Shown here piece after piece: positions 9,177 through 17,584 of a stretch of 64,000 nucleotides of DNA (position 1 is the stretch's first letter; the number at the start of each line of letters is the position of its first letter). The translations under genes and the position numbers were made by a program. Source of the DNA: Marinobacterium iners. GTDB taxonomy: Bacteria; Pseudomonadota; Gammaproteobacteria; Pseudomonadales; Balneatricaceae. The stretch covers positions 2,480,001 through 2,544,000 of the forward strand of contig NZ_CP022297.1 in NCBI RefSeq assembly GCF_017310015.1. Reading direction: 5' to 3'. The notes beneath the pieces were generated by a model, which worked only from the letters and a program-made list of their open reading frames with translations, had not been told where the DNA came from and searched no databases.

Positions 9177-9992
9177 CTAGAGAACGGCCAGCTCATCGTT
9201 GAGCCTGTCAGTCACCAGCATTTTGCCGGGGACGTGTGTAATGCACAGCGGTGGCCTTGCATTACGGATAGCGACCTGCGGCGTCACACCACAGGCCCAG
9301 AAAACGGGAATTTCATCCTCTCCTACCGGCACGCTGTCTCCGAAATGAGGCGATGTCAGATCATCAATACCGATCAGATCCGGTCGCCCGATGTGGATCG
9401 GGGCGCCATGTGCCTTCGGCAGGCGGGTTGTCACTTGTATGGCACGAATTGCATCGGCCGGTGAAAACGGCCTCATGGTTACAACCGTATTGCCGTGAAA
9501 GCGTGTACTGGGTGATGTTGGGAGGCTGGTTTCATACATGGACACATTGCGACCGAGGTCAATATTGCGCACCGACAGCCCTGCACGCTGCAACGCCTCT
9601 TCGAAGGAGAAGGAGCAGCCCAATATAAAGGTCACCATCTGTTCATTCCACAGGTCAGCAATGTCAATGGCCGTATGCGTCAGCTCCCCATCAACGAACA
9701 CGTTGTACTCGGGCACATCGCAACGGATATCAATATCGTTGCCCAGCTCTGGCAACAGGGGCTCACCGGGTCGCGACACTGCAATCAGCGGGCAGGAAAC
9801 GGGGTTGAGCTGGCAGAAGTAGAGGAAGTCCTGCGCCCAGTCTGACGGCAAAATCACCACATTGCCCTGAATCAGCCCCGGGGCGAAACCACTGGTACTG
9901 CCGGTAAACTCACCGACTCGAATCTTGTGGCGCAGTGTATGCGCCGTCTCCAGCAAACCCTGCTTATAGTTGGAAACCGCCTGCCTGTTCAT
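9177..9992 (-). CDS. YcsI-type putative hydro-lyase (D-glutamate cyclase family)
   Basis: This is a 271-residue DUF1445/D-glu_cyclase family protein like Bacillus YcsI. Family marks include GFAPGLIQGNVVILP near residue 35, FILGCSFSFEEAL near 123, MRPFSPADAIRAIQVT near 172 and the FWACGVTPQVA stretch near 232. Members related to mammalian D-glutamate cyclase interconvert D-glutamate and 5-oxo-D-proline, so a role next to pxpABC makes biochemical sense; the exact reaction of bacterial YcsI is not settled. It lies first in the structural operon, directly downstream of the LysR regulator. Confidence 0.9.
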   Translation of the reverse strand: MNRQAVSNYKQGLLETAHTLRHKIRVGEFTGSTSGFAPGLIQGNVVILPSDWAQDFLYFCQLNPVSCPLIAVSRPGEPLLPELGNDIDIRCDVPEYNVFVDGELTHTAIDIADLWNEQMVTFILGCSFSFEEALQRAGLSVRNIDLGRNVSMYETSLPTSPSTRFHGNTVVTMRPFSPADAIRAIQVTTRLPKAHGAPIHIGRPDLIGIDDLTSPHFGDSVPVGEDEIPVFWACGVTPQVAIRNARPPLCITHVPGKMLVTDRLNDELAVL

Positions 9993-10028
9993 GCCTGACC
10001 TCTCGTTAAGGACAATCGGTGTTTTACT

Positions 10029-10059
10029 AAGACTAATCGAGAGGGTAAAAAAGTCTAAT
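10029..10059 (-). promoter_or_regulatory. Direct-repeat candidate operator before the hydro-lyase/TRAP/pxp operon
   Basis: The 99-bp AT-rich gap between the LysR gene and the hydro-lyase carries two near-identical 9-mers, AAGACTAAT (10029-10037) and AAGTCTAAT (10051-10059). They start exactly 22 bp apart, two helical turns. They are placed about 40-65 bp before the hydro-lyase start, which suits a regulator site near the promoter. Whether LysR is the binder is inference. Confidence 0.4.
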
Positions 10060-10091
10060 TATGGTTTTTTCTATTTAATGATAAAAAAAAT

Positions 10092-10994
10092 TTATATAGC
10101 TTCATCTGCATAGGCTTCTGAAACCACCACCGCCAGTTCCGCTGCCCGTTCGGCAATCGGGCTGTAGGGCACCGCCGAGTAGGATGCCGTAAATGTCAGT
10201 TCTGAAGGTGTCCAGGTTACATGCAGGCGGGTGATGATCCCCTTTTCAAGCTCTTCAGTGATCATCCGGTAGGGCAAGGTTGAAATGCCAACCCCGTCAA
10301 CCGTGAGTCGATAGCAGGCAGCAAGCGAACTGGAGGACATGAAGCGTACTGGCGCACCATCAATGGCGCGAAAGCGTTGACTGATCTCGGCAAACGGCTT
10401 GGTATTGCGTGCATAAGTGATAATGGGCCACTGAGCCAGCTCTTCGATATACAGCAAACGATCCGGGAGTTTGAGCGCTGGGCTGGCAATCCAGGCCAGC
10501 GGAAAACTGCACAGTGAAAGGTTGGCAATACTGGGATCCGAAATCGGTCCCATCAAAAAGGCAAGGTCAATTGATCGGTCGAGCAGACCGGCACGCAAAT
10601 TACTGGTGACATCGACTGTCATTTCCACCTCGAGGTGAGGCATCTCATTATTCAAGCGACGAAGAAACTCGGGTAGCCATGTGTGTACAATTGTTTCAGA
10701 AACACCCAGCCGCAATATACCGGATACCCCCTGTACATTATTTGCACGTTTTTTGAGCTGTTCCTGCATATATATTATTTTTTCGGCATACGGAAGCAAT
10801 TCCTTACCTTTTGCAGTGAGAGCCACAGGCCCCGGACCCATTTCTCGCTCAAACAGTTTGACACCCAACTCATCCTCAAGAATCGCAATACGGCTGGAGA
10901 TCGCAGGCTGAGTGGTATGCTGGCGTTCAGCGGCCTTTCGAAAACTGCCAAGAGTGGCTACCCAAACAAAAGTTTCCAGTCGTTTAAAATTCAC
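10092..10994 (-). CDS. LysR-family transcriptional regulator
   Basis: This is a 300-residue LysR-type regulator. The N-terminal winged helix-turn-helix is evident (FRKAAERQHTTQPAISSRIAILEDELGVKLFER begins near residue 18) and is followed by a type-2 periplasmic-binding-like effector domain. It starts at a GTG. It lies immediately upstream of, and on the same strand as, the operon it probably controls, whereas LysR genes are more often divergent. An IS1380-family element ends about 55 bp upstream of its start, so its own promoter may have been replaced or altered by the insertion. Confidence 0.92.
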   Translation of the reverse strand: MNFKRLETFVWVATLGSFRKAAERQHTTQPAISSRIAILEDELGVKLFEREMGPGPVALTAKGKELLPYAEKIIYMQEQLKKRANNVQGVSGILRLGVSETIVHTWLPEFLRRLNNEMPHLEVEMTVDVTSNLRAGLLDRSIDLAFLMGPISDPSIANLSLCSFPLAWIASPALKLPDRLLYIEELAQWPIITYARNTKPFAEISQRFRAIDGAPVRFMSSSSLAACYRLTVDGVGISTLPYRMITEELEKGIITRLHVTWTPSELTFTASYSAVPYSPIAERAAELAVVVSEAYADEAI

Positions 10995-11049
10995 GCTGCA
11001 TTTTCCATGATATTAACCTGATTCCGTGACTTACAACCCCACTCACACC

Positions 11050-12572
11050 TCTACAACACTGTAACCACGCGGCCTGCGGCGGTAATATGGACGCCATTCT
11101 CGATTCACCCAGGCAGTGATATCTGACTATGCGTACCTTCAAGCTTGAACAGTCAAAAACCGAGATTATCACACCCCACGGTGGTCTGGCGCTGGTTGGG
11201 CACAGCGTGAACAGGATGACCTCTCTGGCTAAGACCTCGCGCTCCATCGTCAAGCGCCATGGCATCGCCAACATCGACCTCATCCGTACCTACCTGGGGT
11301 TGATTTGCCTTGGCAAGAGCGACTTCGAAGCGGTCGAGCACGCACGCCATGATCCCTTCTTCAAAGCGGCCATGGGCATCAAGCAATCACCTTCATCGGC
11401 CCGGCTGCGTCAGCGCTTTGATGAAGATGCCCGCGCACTGATCCCGTTATTGGATGAGGCCAGCGTCGAGTTTCTGTGTAACGCTTCGGTGCCTATCGGC
11501 ACACTCACCACCGGGCACGTGCCACTGGATATGGACGTGTTTCCCATGGACAACAGCAACAGTAAAAAAGAGGGCGTGGCCTATACCTACAAGGGGCATG
11601 ACGGTTATGCCCCCATCGCGGCCTACCTGGGCACGGAGGGCTGGTGTCTGGGCTGTGAGCTGCGACCGGGTAACCAACATGCCAATAAAGAGTTTATTCA
11701 CACCCTCGACCGGGTGCTGCCTCGAGTCCGAGAGCTGACCGATGCACCGCTACTGGTACGTCTTGACAGCGCCCATGATGCCGCCGAGAACCGGGGGTAC
11801 TTCCGTGCGCACGGGGCAGACTACCTGATTAAGTGGAACCCCCGCTCACAAGATGGACTGGCCTGGGTCGACAAGGCTCATGCGGCCGGCGCACTTTGGT
11901 GCCATACCCGACCGGGCAAAATGGAAACGCTGGTAAGCGAACCGCTGGATGGCACGGACGACCGCCTGATCGTCAAGGTGACGGTGCGCCAGAGTGACAG
12001 TTCAGGACAGCTGTTTTTGGAGCCGGAGGTCAGCCTGGAGGGCTGGACGACTTCACTCACATCGGACGCAGCAGATAACGCCAAGGTCATTGCGCTCTAC
12101 CAGGATCACGCCACCAGCGAACAGTTCCACAGTGAGTTCAAGACTGATCTGGATCTCGAACGTTTGCCGTCAGGGAAGTTCGATACCAACGACCTGGTCA
12201 TAGCCTTTGCCGTACTGGGCTACAACATACTGCGTTGGATGGGACAGAACGCGCTATTGGGGCCGGATGCACCGGTGCGTCATCCGGCCAAGCGTCGGCG
12301 GCTGAAAACCGTGATTCAGGAACTGATGTATATGGCCTGTCGCTTAGTCAGCAGCGGTCGTCGTCTCCACCTGCGCTTCGGACGACATTGTCCCGGTTTC
12401 GGGGCATTCAGTCGCGTCTACGGGCTGGCCTGATCCGGACTGTCGGATTTACAGCCATTCAAAATAGCCACACGCCCGAGCGCCATGCATGGCAGGGTAT
12501 GCCTTGGCCTGCAGACAGAATCGAGACGAAATACTGCGGTGAGAAGCATGATCGATGCTGCAGTGGCGTAGA
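11050..12572 (+). mobile_element. IS1380-family insertion sequence (ends approximate)
   Basis: The element contains one intact transposase gene. The two outer segments resemble each other in inverted orientation. The left end from 11051 (ctacaacactg) and the complement of the right end from 12571 (ctacgccactg) match at 13 of 19 positions. About 45 bp further in, both have tctcgattc. I could not find a clean target duplication, so the limits are good to perhaps 10 bp. It lies between the LysR gene and batD. Confidence 0.65.
11129..12433 (+). CDS. IS1380-family transposase
   Basis: This is a 434-residue DDE transposase of the IS1380 family. The conserved D is in PLDMDVFPMDNSNSKKEGVAYTYKGHDGY near residue 130, LVRLDSAHDAAENRGYF near 210 supplies the second D, and HATSEQFHSEFKTDLDLERLPSGKF near 330 supplies the catalytic E. 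Translation is unbroken from start to stop, so the element could still be active. It is transcribed away from the LysR gene, toward batD. Confidence 0.93.
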   Translation: MRTFKLEQSKTEIITPHGGLALVGHSVNRMTSLAKTSRSIVKRHGIANIDLIRTYLGLICLGKSDFEAVEHARHDPFFKAAMGIKQSPSSARLRQRFDEDARALIPLLDEASVEFLCNASVPIGTLTTGHVPLDMDVFPMDNSNSKKEGVAYTYKGHDGYAPIAAYLGTEGWCLGCELRPGNQHANKEFIHTLDRVLPRVRELTDAPLLVRLDSAHDAAENRGYFRAHGADYLIKWNPRSQDGLAWVDKAHAAGALWCHTRPGKMETLVSEPLDGTDDRLIVKVTVRQSDSSGQLFLEPEVSLEGWTTSLTSDAADNAKVIALYQDHATSEQFHSEFKTDLDLERLPSGKFDTNDLVIAFAVLGYNILRWMGQNALLGPDAPVRHPAKRRRLKTVIQELMYMACRLVSSGRRLHLRFGRHCPGFGAFSRVYGLA

Positions 12573-12834
12573 TTAACCCGGTACACGTTAGATAAGATCG
12601 AGCTGTGTTAAAGAGCGAGGTCGTCTTCAGTGCTGGGTGCTGCAACAGCGGGTGAAGTCACTGATTCAGGATTAAGAAACCGCTTAGTGATTAGCACATA
12701 ATTTCCAGATAAGCCATTCTCGTACAGAAAACCCCATAATCCTCTCAATATATAATATTGATCTGGTCTGTATCATGATCGATAATAACAAGGGATTATC
12801 ATTATTTATCTTCTGCACCATCATGGAGCTGTGG
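12434..12834. other. Gene-free gap: IS1380 right end plus batD upstream region
   Basis: These 401 bp lack a credible gene. The first ~140 bp belong to the IS. The remainder is AT-rich before batD and shows no clear -35/-10 pair I would trust. No trace of the batA/B/C or moxR-like genes that normally precede batD is visible. Confidence 0.6.
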
Positions 12835-14493
12835 ATGCGTTCATTGCTGGCATTGCTGTTACTGCTGAGCTGTTCATTGCCAGCCTGGGCTGAGGTGCGC
12901 GCCTCGCTCGACCGCTACTCTCTAACGGCCGCCGATGTACTGACCCTGACACTGGAAACAACGGATCAGCTGGAGCAACGCCCTGATCTGACTCCACTTG
13001 AAGGAGACTTCAGTGTACTCAGCAGCCGCAAGGTCATCATTTCCAGCCACTCCTCCTCCAGCCGTGCCGTACGAACGCGCTGGGAACTGCAATTGCGTCC
13101 TCGCACCACGGGCAAAATCCGGATTCCGCCCCTGCGACTGGGTAGCGATCTGAGTGCCCCCATGGAAGTTGAGGTAACAGGTAACCTCGCTCCGACACGG
13201 AACCGCGGCAACCTGTTTATGGACAGCCTACTGAGTCAGGATCAGATCTACAGCCATGCTCAGCTGCTGTATACCGCGCGGGTATTTCATACAGAACCAC
13301 TGCCTGAATCAGCCCGGTTCCAGCCTCCCCAACTGCCCGAGGCGCTGGTCATACCACTGACGGAAAAGCGCAGTTACGAAACCGATCGCGGTGGCGAAAG
13401 TTGGCAGATTACCGAACAGGCCTTTGCGCTTTTTCCTTCAAACGAGGGCTTGCACACCCTGCGAGGAGCACGGCTGGTTCTTGACGATGATAGCGATGTT
13501 ACCCCAAATGCGATTGCACTGGCCCCCGTGGAAAGTTTCGAGATAGAGGTACTGCCACAGGCACATCACAGCCAGCGTGGCTACTGGCTGCCAGCAGAGC
13601 GGCTCAGCTTCGAGGAACAGGCTCCTCTGCCTGACAGCCTGCAACCTGGTGAAAGCTTTGTCCGCGAGATCAGCCTGACAGCACTTGGCCTGCCCGCCGA
13701 TGCCTTGCCCTCCCTGTTTGTTGCAGAGCTGGACTCAGCATTTGCCCGTACTGAAGATGTCAGCCTGACGGAAACGGCAACCCCGCAGGGGCTGGTGAGC
13801 ACTCGCACGGAAAGGATCTTGATTGAGCCGTTGGGTGAAGGCGGACTGGTTCTGCCCGCCATCGATATTCACTGGTGGAACACACTCAGTGACAGAGGGC
13901 AAATTCTGACGCTGCCCGGCAGACAGCTGGAGATCGACATGGTGTCCTTGCCACCCGTTACAGACTCAAGCACACCCGTAGCCCGAGACGCTACCAACCC
14001 GAGCAGCCCTTCGCGGATGCTGGTCGCAGGTCTTGGGCTACTGAGCATCATCAGCTCTCTGGGCTGGCTTTACAGTTGGCATCAGCTGCGCCAGCTGCGT
14101 AACCGTGACAAGGCTGCCAGCCAGGAAGTGCAGGCAGCGCAGGCAGCGCAGTTGCACCGGTCACACCAGCAGGCGGAGCGCAACACCTTTCAGGCACTGG
14201 CCATCGCCTGCCAGCAGAACGATGCCGGCAGCACTCAACAACGTTTGATCGATTGGGGACAGCAATTCTGGCTTGATCACCATGTGCACTCCCTTACGTC
14301 CCTGTGCGAAGCGGCAGGTAGCCAGGCGCTTGACTTTCTGATTATGGATCTGGAACACCACCTGCGCCACGAACCAACATTGTGGCAGGGTGACCTGTTA
14401 CTTGAAGCACTGGAAACGATGCGTCGCAGACGCCTGCGCAACGCGGAGCCGAGTATGGACTCTCGCGAACAGGATCTTTTGATGGTGTCCTGA
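12835..14493 (+). CDS. batD: BatD-family protein (aerotolerance operon type), orphan
   Basis: This is a 552-residue BatD/oxygen-tolerance family protein. A signal peptide spans about residues 1-19 (Leu-rich, ending PAWA). It is followed by beta-rich repeats, with RASLDRYSLTAADVLTLTLE at the mature start and a LRPRTTGKIRIPPLRLG motif typical of BatD. A single transmembrane helix lies near residue 405 and a cytoplasmic helical tail follows. I chose the ATG at 12835 because GGAG sits 6 bp before it; an in-frame start at 12775 has no ribosome site. BatD usually follows moxR-DUF58-batA-batB(-C). Those genes are absent here and an IS lies upstream, so it is probably a separated remnant of that operon. 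Confidence 0.85.
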   Translation: MRSLLALLLLLSCSLPAWAEVRASLDRYSLTAADVLTLTLETTDQLEQRPDLTPLEGDFSVLSSRKVIISSHSSSSRAVRTRWELQLRPRTTGKIRIPPLRLGSDLSAPMEVEVTGNLAPTRNRGNLFMDSLLSQDQIYSHAQLLYTARVFHTEPLPESARFQPPQLPEALVIPLTEKRSYETDRGGESWQITEQAFALFPSNEGLHTLRGARLVLDDDSDVTPNAIALAPVESFEIEVLPQAHHSQRGYWLPAERLSFEEQAPLPDSLQPGESFVREISLTALGLPADALPSLFVAELDSAFARTEDVSLTETATPQGLVSTRTERILIEPLGEGGLVLPAIDIHWWNTLSDRGQILTLPGRQLEIDMVSLPPVTDSSTPVARDATNPSSPSRMLVAGLGLLSIISSLGWLYSWHQLRQLRNRDKAASQEVQAAQAAQLHRSHQQAERNTFQALAIACQQNDAGSTQQRLIDWGQQFWLDHHVHSLTSLCEAAGSQALDFLIMDLEHHLRHEPTLWQGDLLLEALETMRRRRLRNAEPSMDSREQDLLMVS

Positions 14494-14503
14494 GGGCCTT
14501 ACC

Positions 14504-15394
14504 TCATTTCACATCCAGCACCTTTCGCAGTGCGTCCTCCAGCCGTGGTTGCTGAAACTCGTAGCCGGCGGTGTGGAGGTTTTCAGGTACAACTCGCTGG
14601 CCTTCCACCAACAACTCACTGGCCTCGCCCAGCATTAGTTTCATTATCGTCGCGGGTACACGCATAAACGCAGGTCGACGCAAAACACGCGCCAATGTTC
14701 GACTGAACACTTCATTAGGCACCGGCTCTGGTGCAGTCAGGTTAAACGGCCCGTGGAGAGAAGGATTGTCCAGCAAATAAATAATGGCACCCACCTCATC
14801 GTCCAGATGGATCCAGGACATCCACTGTTTGCCATCACCAATGGGACCACCCAGACCCAGCCGGAATGCTGGCAGCATTTTTGACAACGCCCCACCTTCT
14901 GGTCCCAGCACCACTCCAGTCCTGATCAGACAGACACGTACACCGAATGATTCAGCCTCAAGGGCAGCCTGCTCCCAGTCACGACAAAGCTCATGGGCAA
15001 ATCCGGGCATGGGCTCAGCATTCTCCTCCAGCACTTCATCAGCATGACTGCCGTAATAGCCAATAGCGGAGCCGCTGACCAGAACAGCCGGTGGCTGTGA
15101 CTGTTGTCGCATCCAGTTCACCAGTGCATCGGTCAGCTGGATACGACTGTCACGCAAAACTTGCTTGCGCGCACCACTCCAGCGTTTATCGACAATTGGT
15201 GCCCCCGCCAGGTTGATGACCGCATCAACCTGGCTTTCAATTTGATGCAAAGCCCCTACAGCCTGTACTCGCTTGCGTGCAGGCACGGCCTCCGGCGCCC
15301 GGCTGAGTATGATGACATCATCTCCACGGGCGATGAGGGCCGTACTCAGGGCCTGTCCTATAAACCCGCTACCACCTGTAATCAATACACGCAT
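14504..15394 (-). CDS. TIGR01777-family NAD-dependent epimerase-like protein (YfcH-like)
   Basis: This is a 296-residue extended short-chain dehydrogenase/reductase. The Rossmann signature ITGGSGFIGQAL is at residues 5-16, then NLAGAPIVDKRW near 61 and the SGSAIGYYGSHAD active-site region near 106 (Tyr in the YYG context). The C-terminal DUF1731 region ends in PENLHTAGYEFQQPRLEDAL. This matches the TIGR01777/YfcH family; the substrate is not known. It is convergent with batD (10 bp between stops) and divergent from the riboflavin synthase gene. Confidence 0.9.
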   Translation of the reverse strand: MRVLITGGSGFIGQALSTALIARGDDVIILSRAPEAVPARKRVQAVGALHQIESQVDAVINLAGAPIVDKRWSGARKQVLRDSRIQLTDALVNWMRQQSQPPAVLVSGSAIGYYGSHADEVLEENAEPMPGFAHELCRDWEQAALEAESFGVRVCLIRTGVVLGPEGGALSKMLPAFRLGLGGPIGDGKQWMSWIHLDDEVGAIIYLLDNPSLHGPFNLTAPEPVPNEVFSRTLARVLRRPAFMRVPATIMKLMLGEASELLVEGQRVVPENLHTAGYEFQQPRLEDALRKVLDVK

Positions 15395-15474
15395 TTTTTA
15401 TTCTCCGTGCGGCTTTGGGTTAAACTTACGCTCCCAATACCGAATCAGATCTGATGTATAGAGGTTAGCACAAC

Positions 15475-16095
15475 ATGTTTACTGGCATTGTTCAGGGCAC
15501 CGCCGAGGTTATCGCCTGCCATCGCCACGAAGGTTTCATGCAACTGGAACTGGAACTGGAGCTGCCACCTGCCCGTGCAAGCGCCCTGGAGACCGGTGCC
15601 AGCATTGCAGTTAATGGCACCTGCCTGACCATCACTTCGTTCAAGGGTCGCCATGTCTGCTTTGACTTGATTGATACCACGCTAGAGTTGACCAACTTGG
15701 GTGAGCTGAAACCCGGCGACCGAGTCAACTTTGAGCGTGCCGCCCGCATTGGTGATGAAATAGGCGGCCACCTGATGTCCGGACATATCTTGTGCTGCGC
15801 ACGCATCAGCCGAATCGAAGCAAGCGAGCACAACCACCATATTCACTTTGAAATTCCACAAGCCGCGGCCCCCTACCTACTCCCCAAGGGGTTTGTCGGC
15901 CTGGACGGCTGCAGCTTGACACTGGCTGAGGTCGATAACCAACGGGGGGAGTTCGGTATATCATTGATACCGGAAACCCTGTCGCAGACAACGTTCGGCA
16001 GCCTGCAACCGGGCGACAGGGTCAATCTGGAGGTCGATCCGCAGACTCAGGCAATCGTCGATACGGTCAAGCGTTATTTGGTACAGCGCGGCTAG
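15475..16095 (+). CDS. ribE: Riboflavin synthase alpha subunit
   Basis: This is a 206-residue lumazine-binding protein that dismutates two 6,7-dimethyl-8-ribityllumazine molecules to riboflavin. It begins with the diagnostic MFTGIVQGTAEV and contains two tandem lumazine-binding halves: first ETGASIAVNGTCLTI and DEIGGHLMSGHI, second GFVGLDGCSLTLAEV and LIPETLSQTTFG. It ends in VDPQTQAIVDTVKRYL, very like the E. coli enzyme (called RibC there). It stands alone, not in a rib operon, and no FMN riboswitch fits in the 80-bp leader. Its stop codon overlaps that of the convergent hemerythrin gene in a shared CTAG. Confidence 0.95.
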   Translation: MFTGIVQGTAEVIACHRHEGFMQLELELELPPARASALETGASIAVNGTCLTITSFKGRHVCFDLIDTTLELTNLGELKPGDRVNFERAARIGDEIGGHLMSGHILCCARISRIEASEHNHHIHFEIPQAAAPYLLPKGFVGLDGCSLTLAEVDNQRGEFGISLIPETLSQTTFGSLQPGDRVNLEVDPQTQAIVDTVKRYLVQRG

Positions 16096-16655
16096 TGCGC
16101 CGCACCGTTACGGTTCATGTCTTCCATCAATGCGCGATAGAGATCACGATACTCGGCAGCCTGCTTTTCACCGAAAAGCGGGTCTTCAGGCAACGGCAAC
16201 GCTTCTTCAAGCTGTTGCCAGTCAGTATCACCGGCCAGTTTGCGAATACCGGGGAACAGTTCTCGCTCTTCAAAATCCAGATGCTGGCGCTCAGTGCTGA
16301 CAAATTCATTCAGCTGATTGGTGAATCGTTCCATCGGCATCACGGCGTCATGCAGGATCGCATCAATGGACTCGGCCAAGTCATGAGACAGTTGCTTCAG
16401 CTTTGCGTGTTCGGCTTCACACTGGTCAAAACCCTTGTCCAGGCCAGCGTCACGGCCACGGAAGTGTTCATACATCACATCTTCACGCGGGTGGTGATGC
16501 TGGTCGGCATAGCTGCCGACATACGCCACCACGTCCGCCATCAATGAAAAGTCCGGATGATTGCCTTCACGCAACCTCTCTACTTTCAGCGTCAGTATTT
16601 CGAGCAGACGGTTCAGGTTGATATGATCCTGATGCAGTTCTGACAGAATTGTCAT
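16092..16655 (-). CDS. Hemerythrin-domain protein
   Basis: This is a 187-residue cytoplasmic hemerythrin-like four-helix protein. Iron-ligand residues are recognisable: HQDH at residues 8-11, DQHHHPREDVMYEHF near 55, EAEHAKL near 81 and STERQHLDFEERELFP near 119. Such proteins bind a di-iron centre and are linked to oxygen, NO or iron-repair sensing; the specific role is unknown. It ends in a 4-bp convergent overlap with ribE. Confidence 0.92.
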   Translation of the reverse strand: MTILSELHQDHINLNRLLEILTLKVERLREGNHPDFSLMADVVAYVGSYADQHHHPREDVMYEHFRGRDAGLDKGFDQCEAEHAKLKQLSHDLAESIDAILHDAVMPMERFTNQLNEFVSTERQHLDFEERELFPGIRKLAGDTDWQQLEEALPLPEDPLFGEKQAAEYRDLYRALMEDMNRNGAAH

Positions 16656-16757
16656 GTTGGTGTCTCCGCTACAGCTTGCTTTACTTCACTATAGACGAGT
16701 CTCATTGCCTCATCTTGACAGGGATCAAGCTTAACCAGTGCGGTAGACGAAGGTTGA

Positions 16758-17570
16758 TCAGTGACCGTTGCCGTTGCTGCTGTCGATATCAAGCAGATCC
16801 AGCAACATACCCAGCTTGTGCTCGATATCCTGCAGCAGGTGCTGCCCCTTGTCATTGATGACCGGAGCAATACTGTTTTCAAGCTGCACGATGCCATCCT
16901 GACTTTGCCGCAAAGCCTGCATCAAATTGCGTGAGCGTTTCTTGTTGCTGTCGGTCAGTTGTTCAATACGTGACAGGGTGCGCTGCAACTGATGATCCAG
17001 CTCATGCAAACGCTCGCTCACGCCCAGCATGCCATCACTGAGGGCGTGACTGACACTGCCAAGCTGATGTTCCAGTTGCTGGACGGCATGACGAAAGCGG
17101 GACAGAAACTGCTCGCCTTCTCGTTCCATGAAAATAGCCAGCAACTCTTCCGGCAGCATGGCTCGGTTACGACCATCGGTACGGATAGAGTATTCGCCGC
17201 GTTGGGTACAGTAGGGCTTATTCTGCCCGGGGGGAATCTCGACCCGAAAGATGGGCCTGGAAGCCGAGAGGTTTTCGGTAAAAATATGGATATCAACGTT
17301 AGGTATACAGCCGGTGGCCTTGTTGACCAGCGTTAGCCTGGCTTTGTCGTCCACTTCACAGCCGACTACCCTGCCACGCTGCACACCGTCTTCAGTGGTG
17401 TACTCATCGATGCCGATCAACAATGTGCCACCCAGTGCCGTATTGGCAAAGGCAACCAGATCCGACGCCTTCACCGCCTGGGTTTCACGCTTGAAATCCA
17501 CGTTCAGACCTTCCGGTAACGACAGAAGGTGGCGGGTGTGCTGGCTAAGGCGTCGGTACTCTCGCTGCAT
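16758..17570 (-). CDS. AlbA_2-domain protein with C-terminal coiled coil
   Basis: This is a 270-residue protein. The N-terminal AlbA_2 (Schlafen-type putative DNA/nucleotide-binding) domain spans about residues 15-140, with LNVDFKRE, the glycine motif FANTALGGTLLIGIDE and REGEYSIRTDGRNRAMLP-like closing strands. The C-terminal half (about 150-262) is a predicted long helical/coiled-coil region rich in Gln, Leu and Arg. The family is poorly understood; some members regulate transcription or act in defence. It lies 14 bp behind a small membrane protein gene on the same strand, so the two are probably co-expressed. No function can be assigned from sequence. Confidence 0.8.
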   Translation of the reverse strand: MQREYRRLSQHTRHLLSLPEGLNVDFKRETQAVKASDLVAFANTALGGTLLIGIDEYTTEDGVQRGRVVGCEVDDKARLTLVNKATGCIPNVDIHIFTENLSASRPIFRVEIPPGQNKPYCTQRGEYSIRTDGRNRAMLPEELLAIFMEREGEQFLSRFRHAVQQLEHQLGSVSHALSDGMLGVSERLHELDHQLQRTLSRIEQLTDSNKKRSRNLMQALRQSQDGIVQLENSIAPVINDKGQHLLQDIEHKLGMLLDLLDIDSSNGNGH

Positions 17571-17584
17571 CGTATGGTGTCAGA

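Noticed and set aside
12775..12834. Earlier start of BatD with an extra 20 residues
   Set aside because: No ribosome site; it would bury the signal peptide behind a non-typical leader.
15395..15474. FMN riboswitch before riboflavin synthase
   Set aside because: The gap is only 80 bp and lacks the conserved RFN helices.
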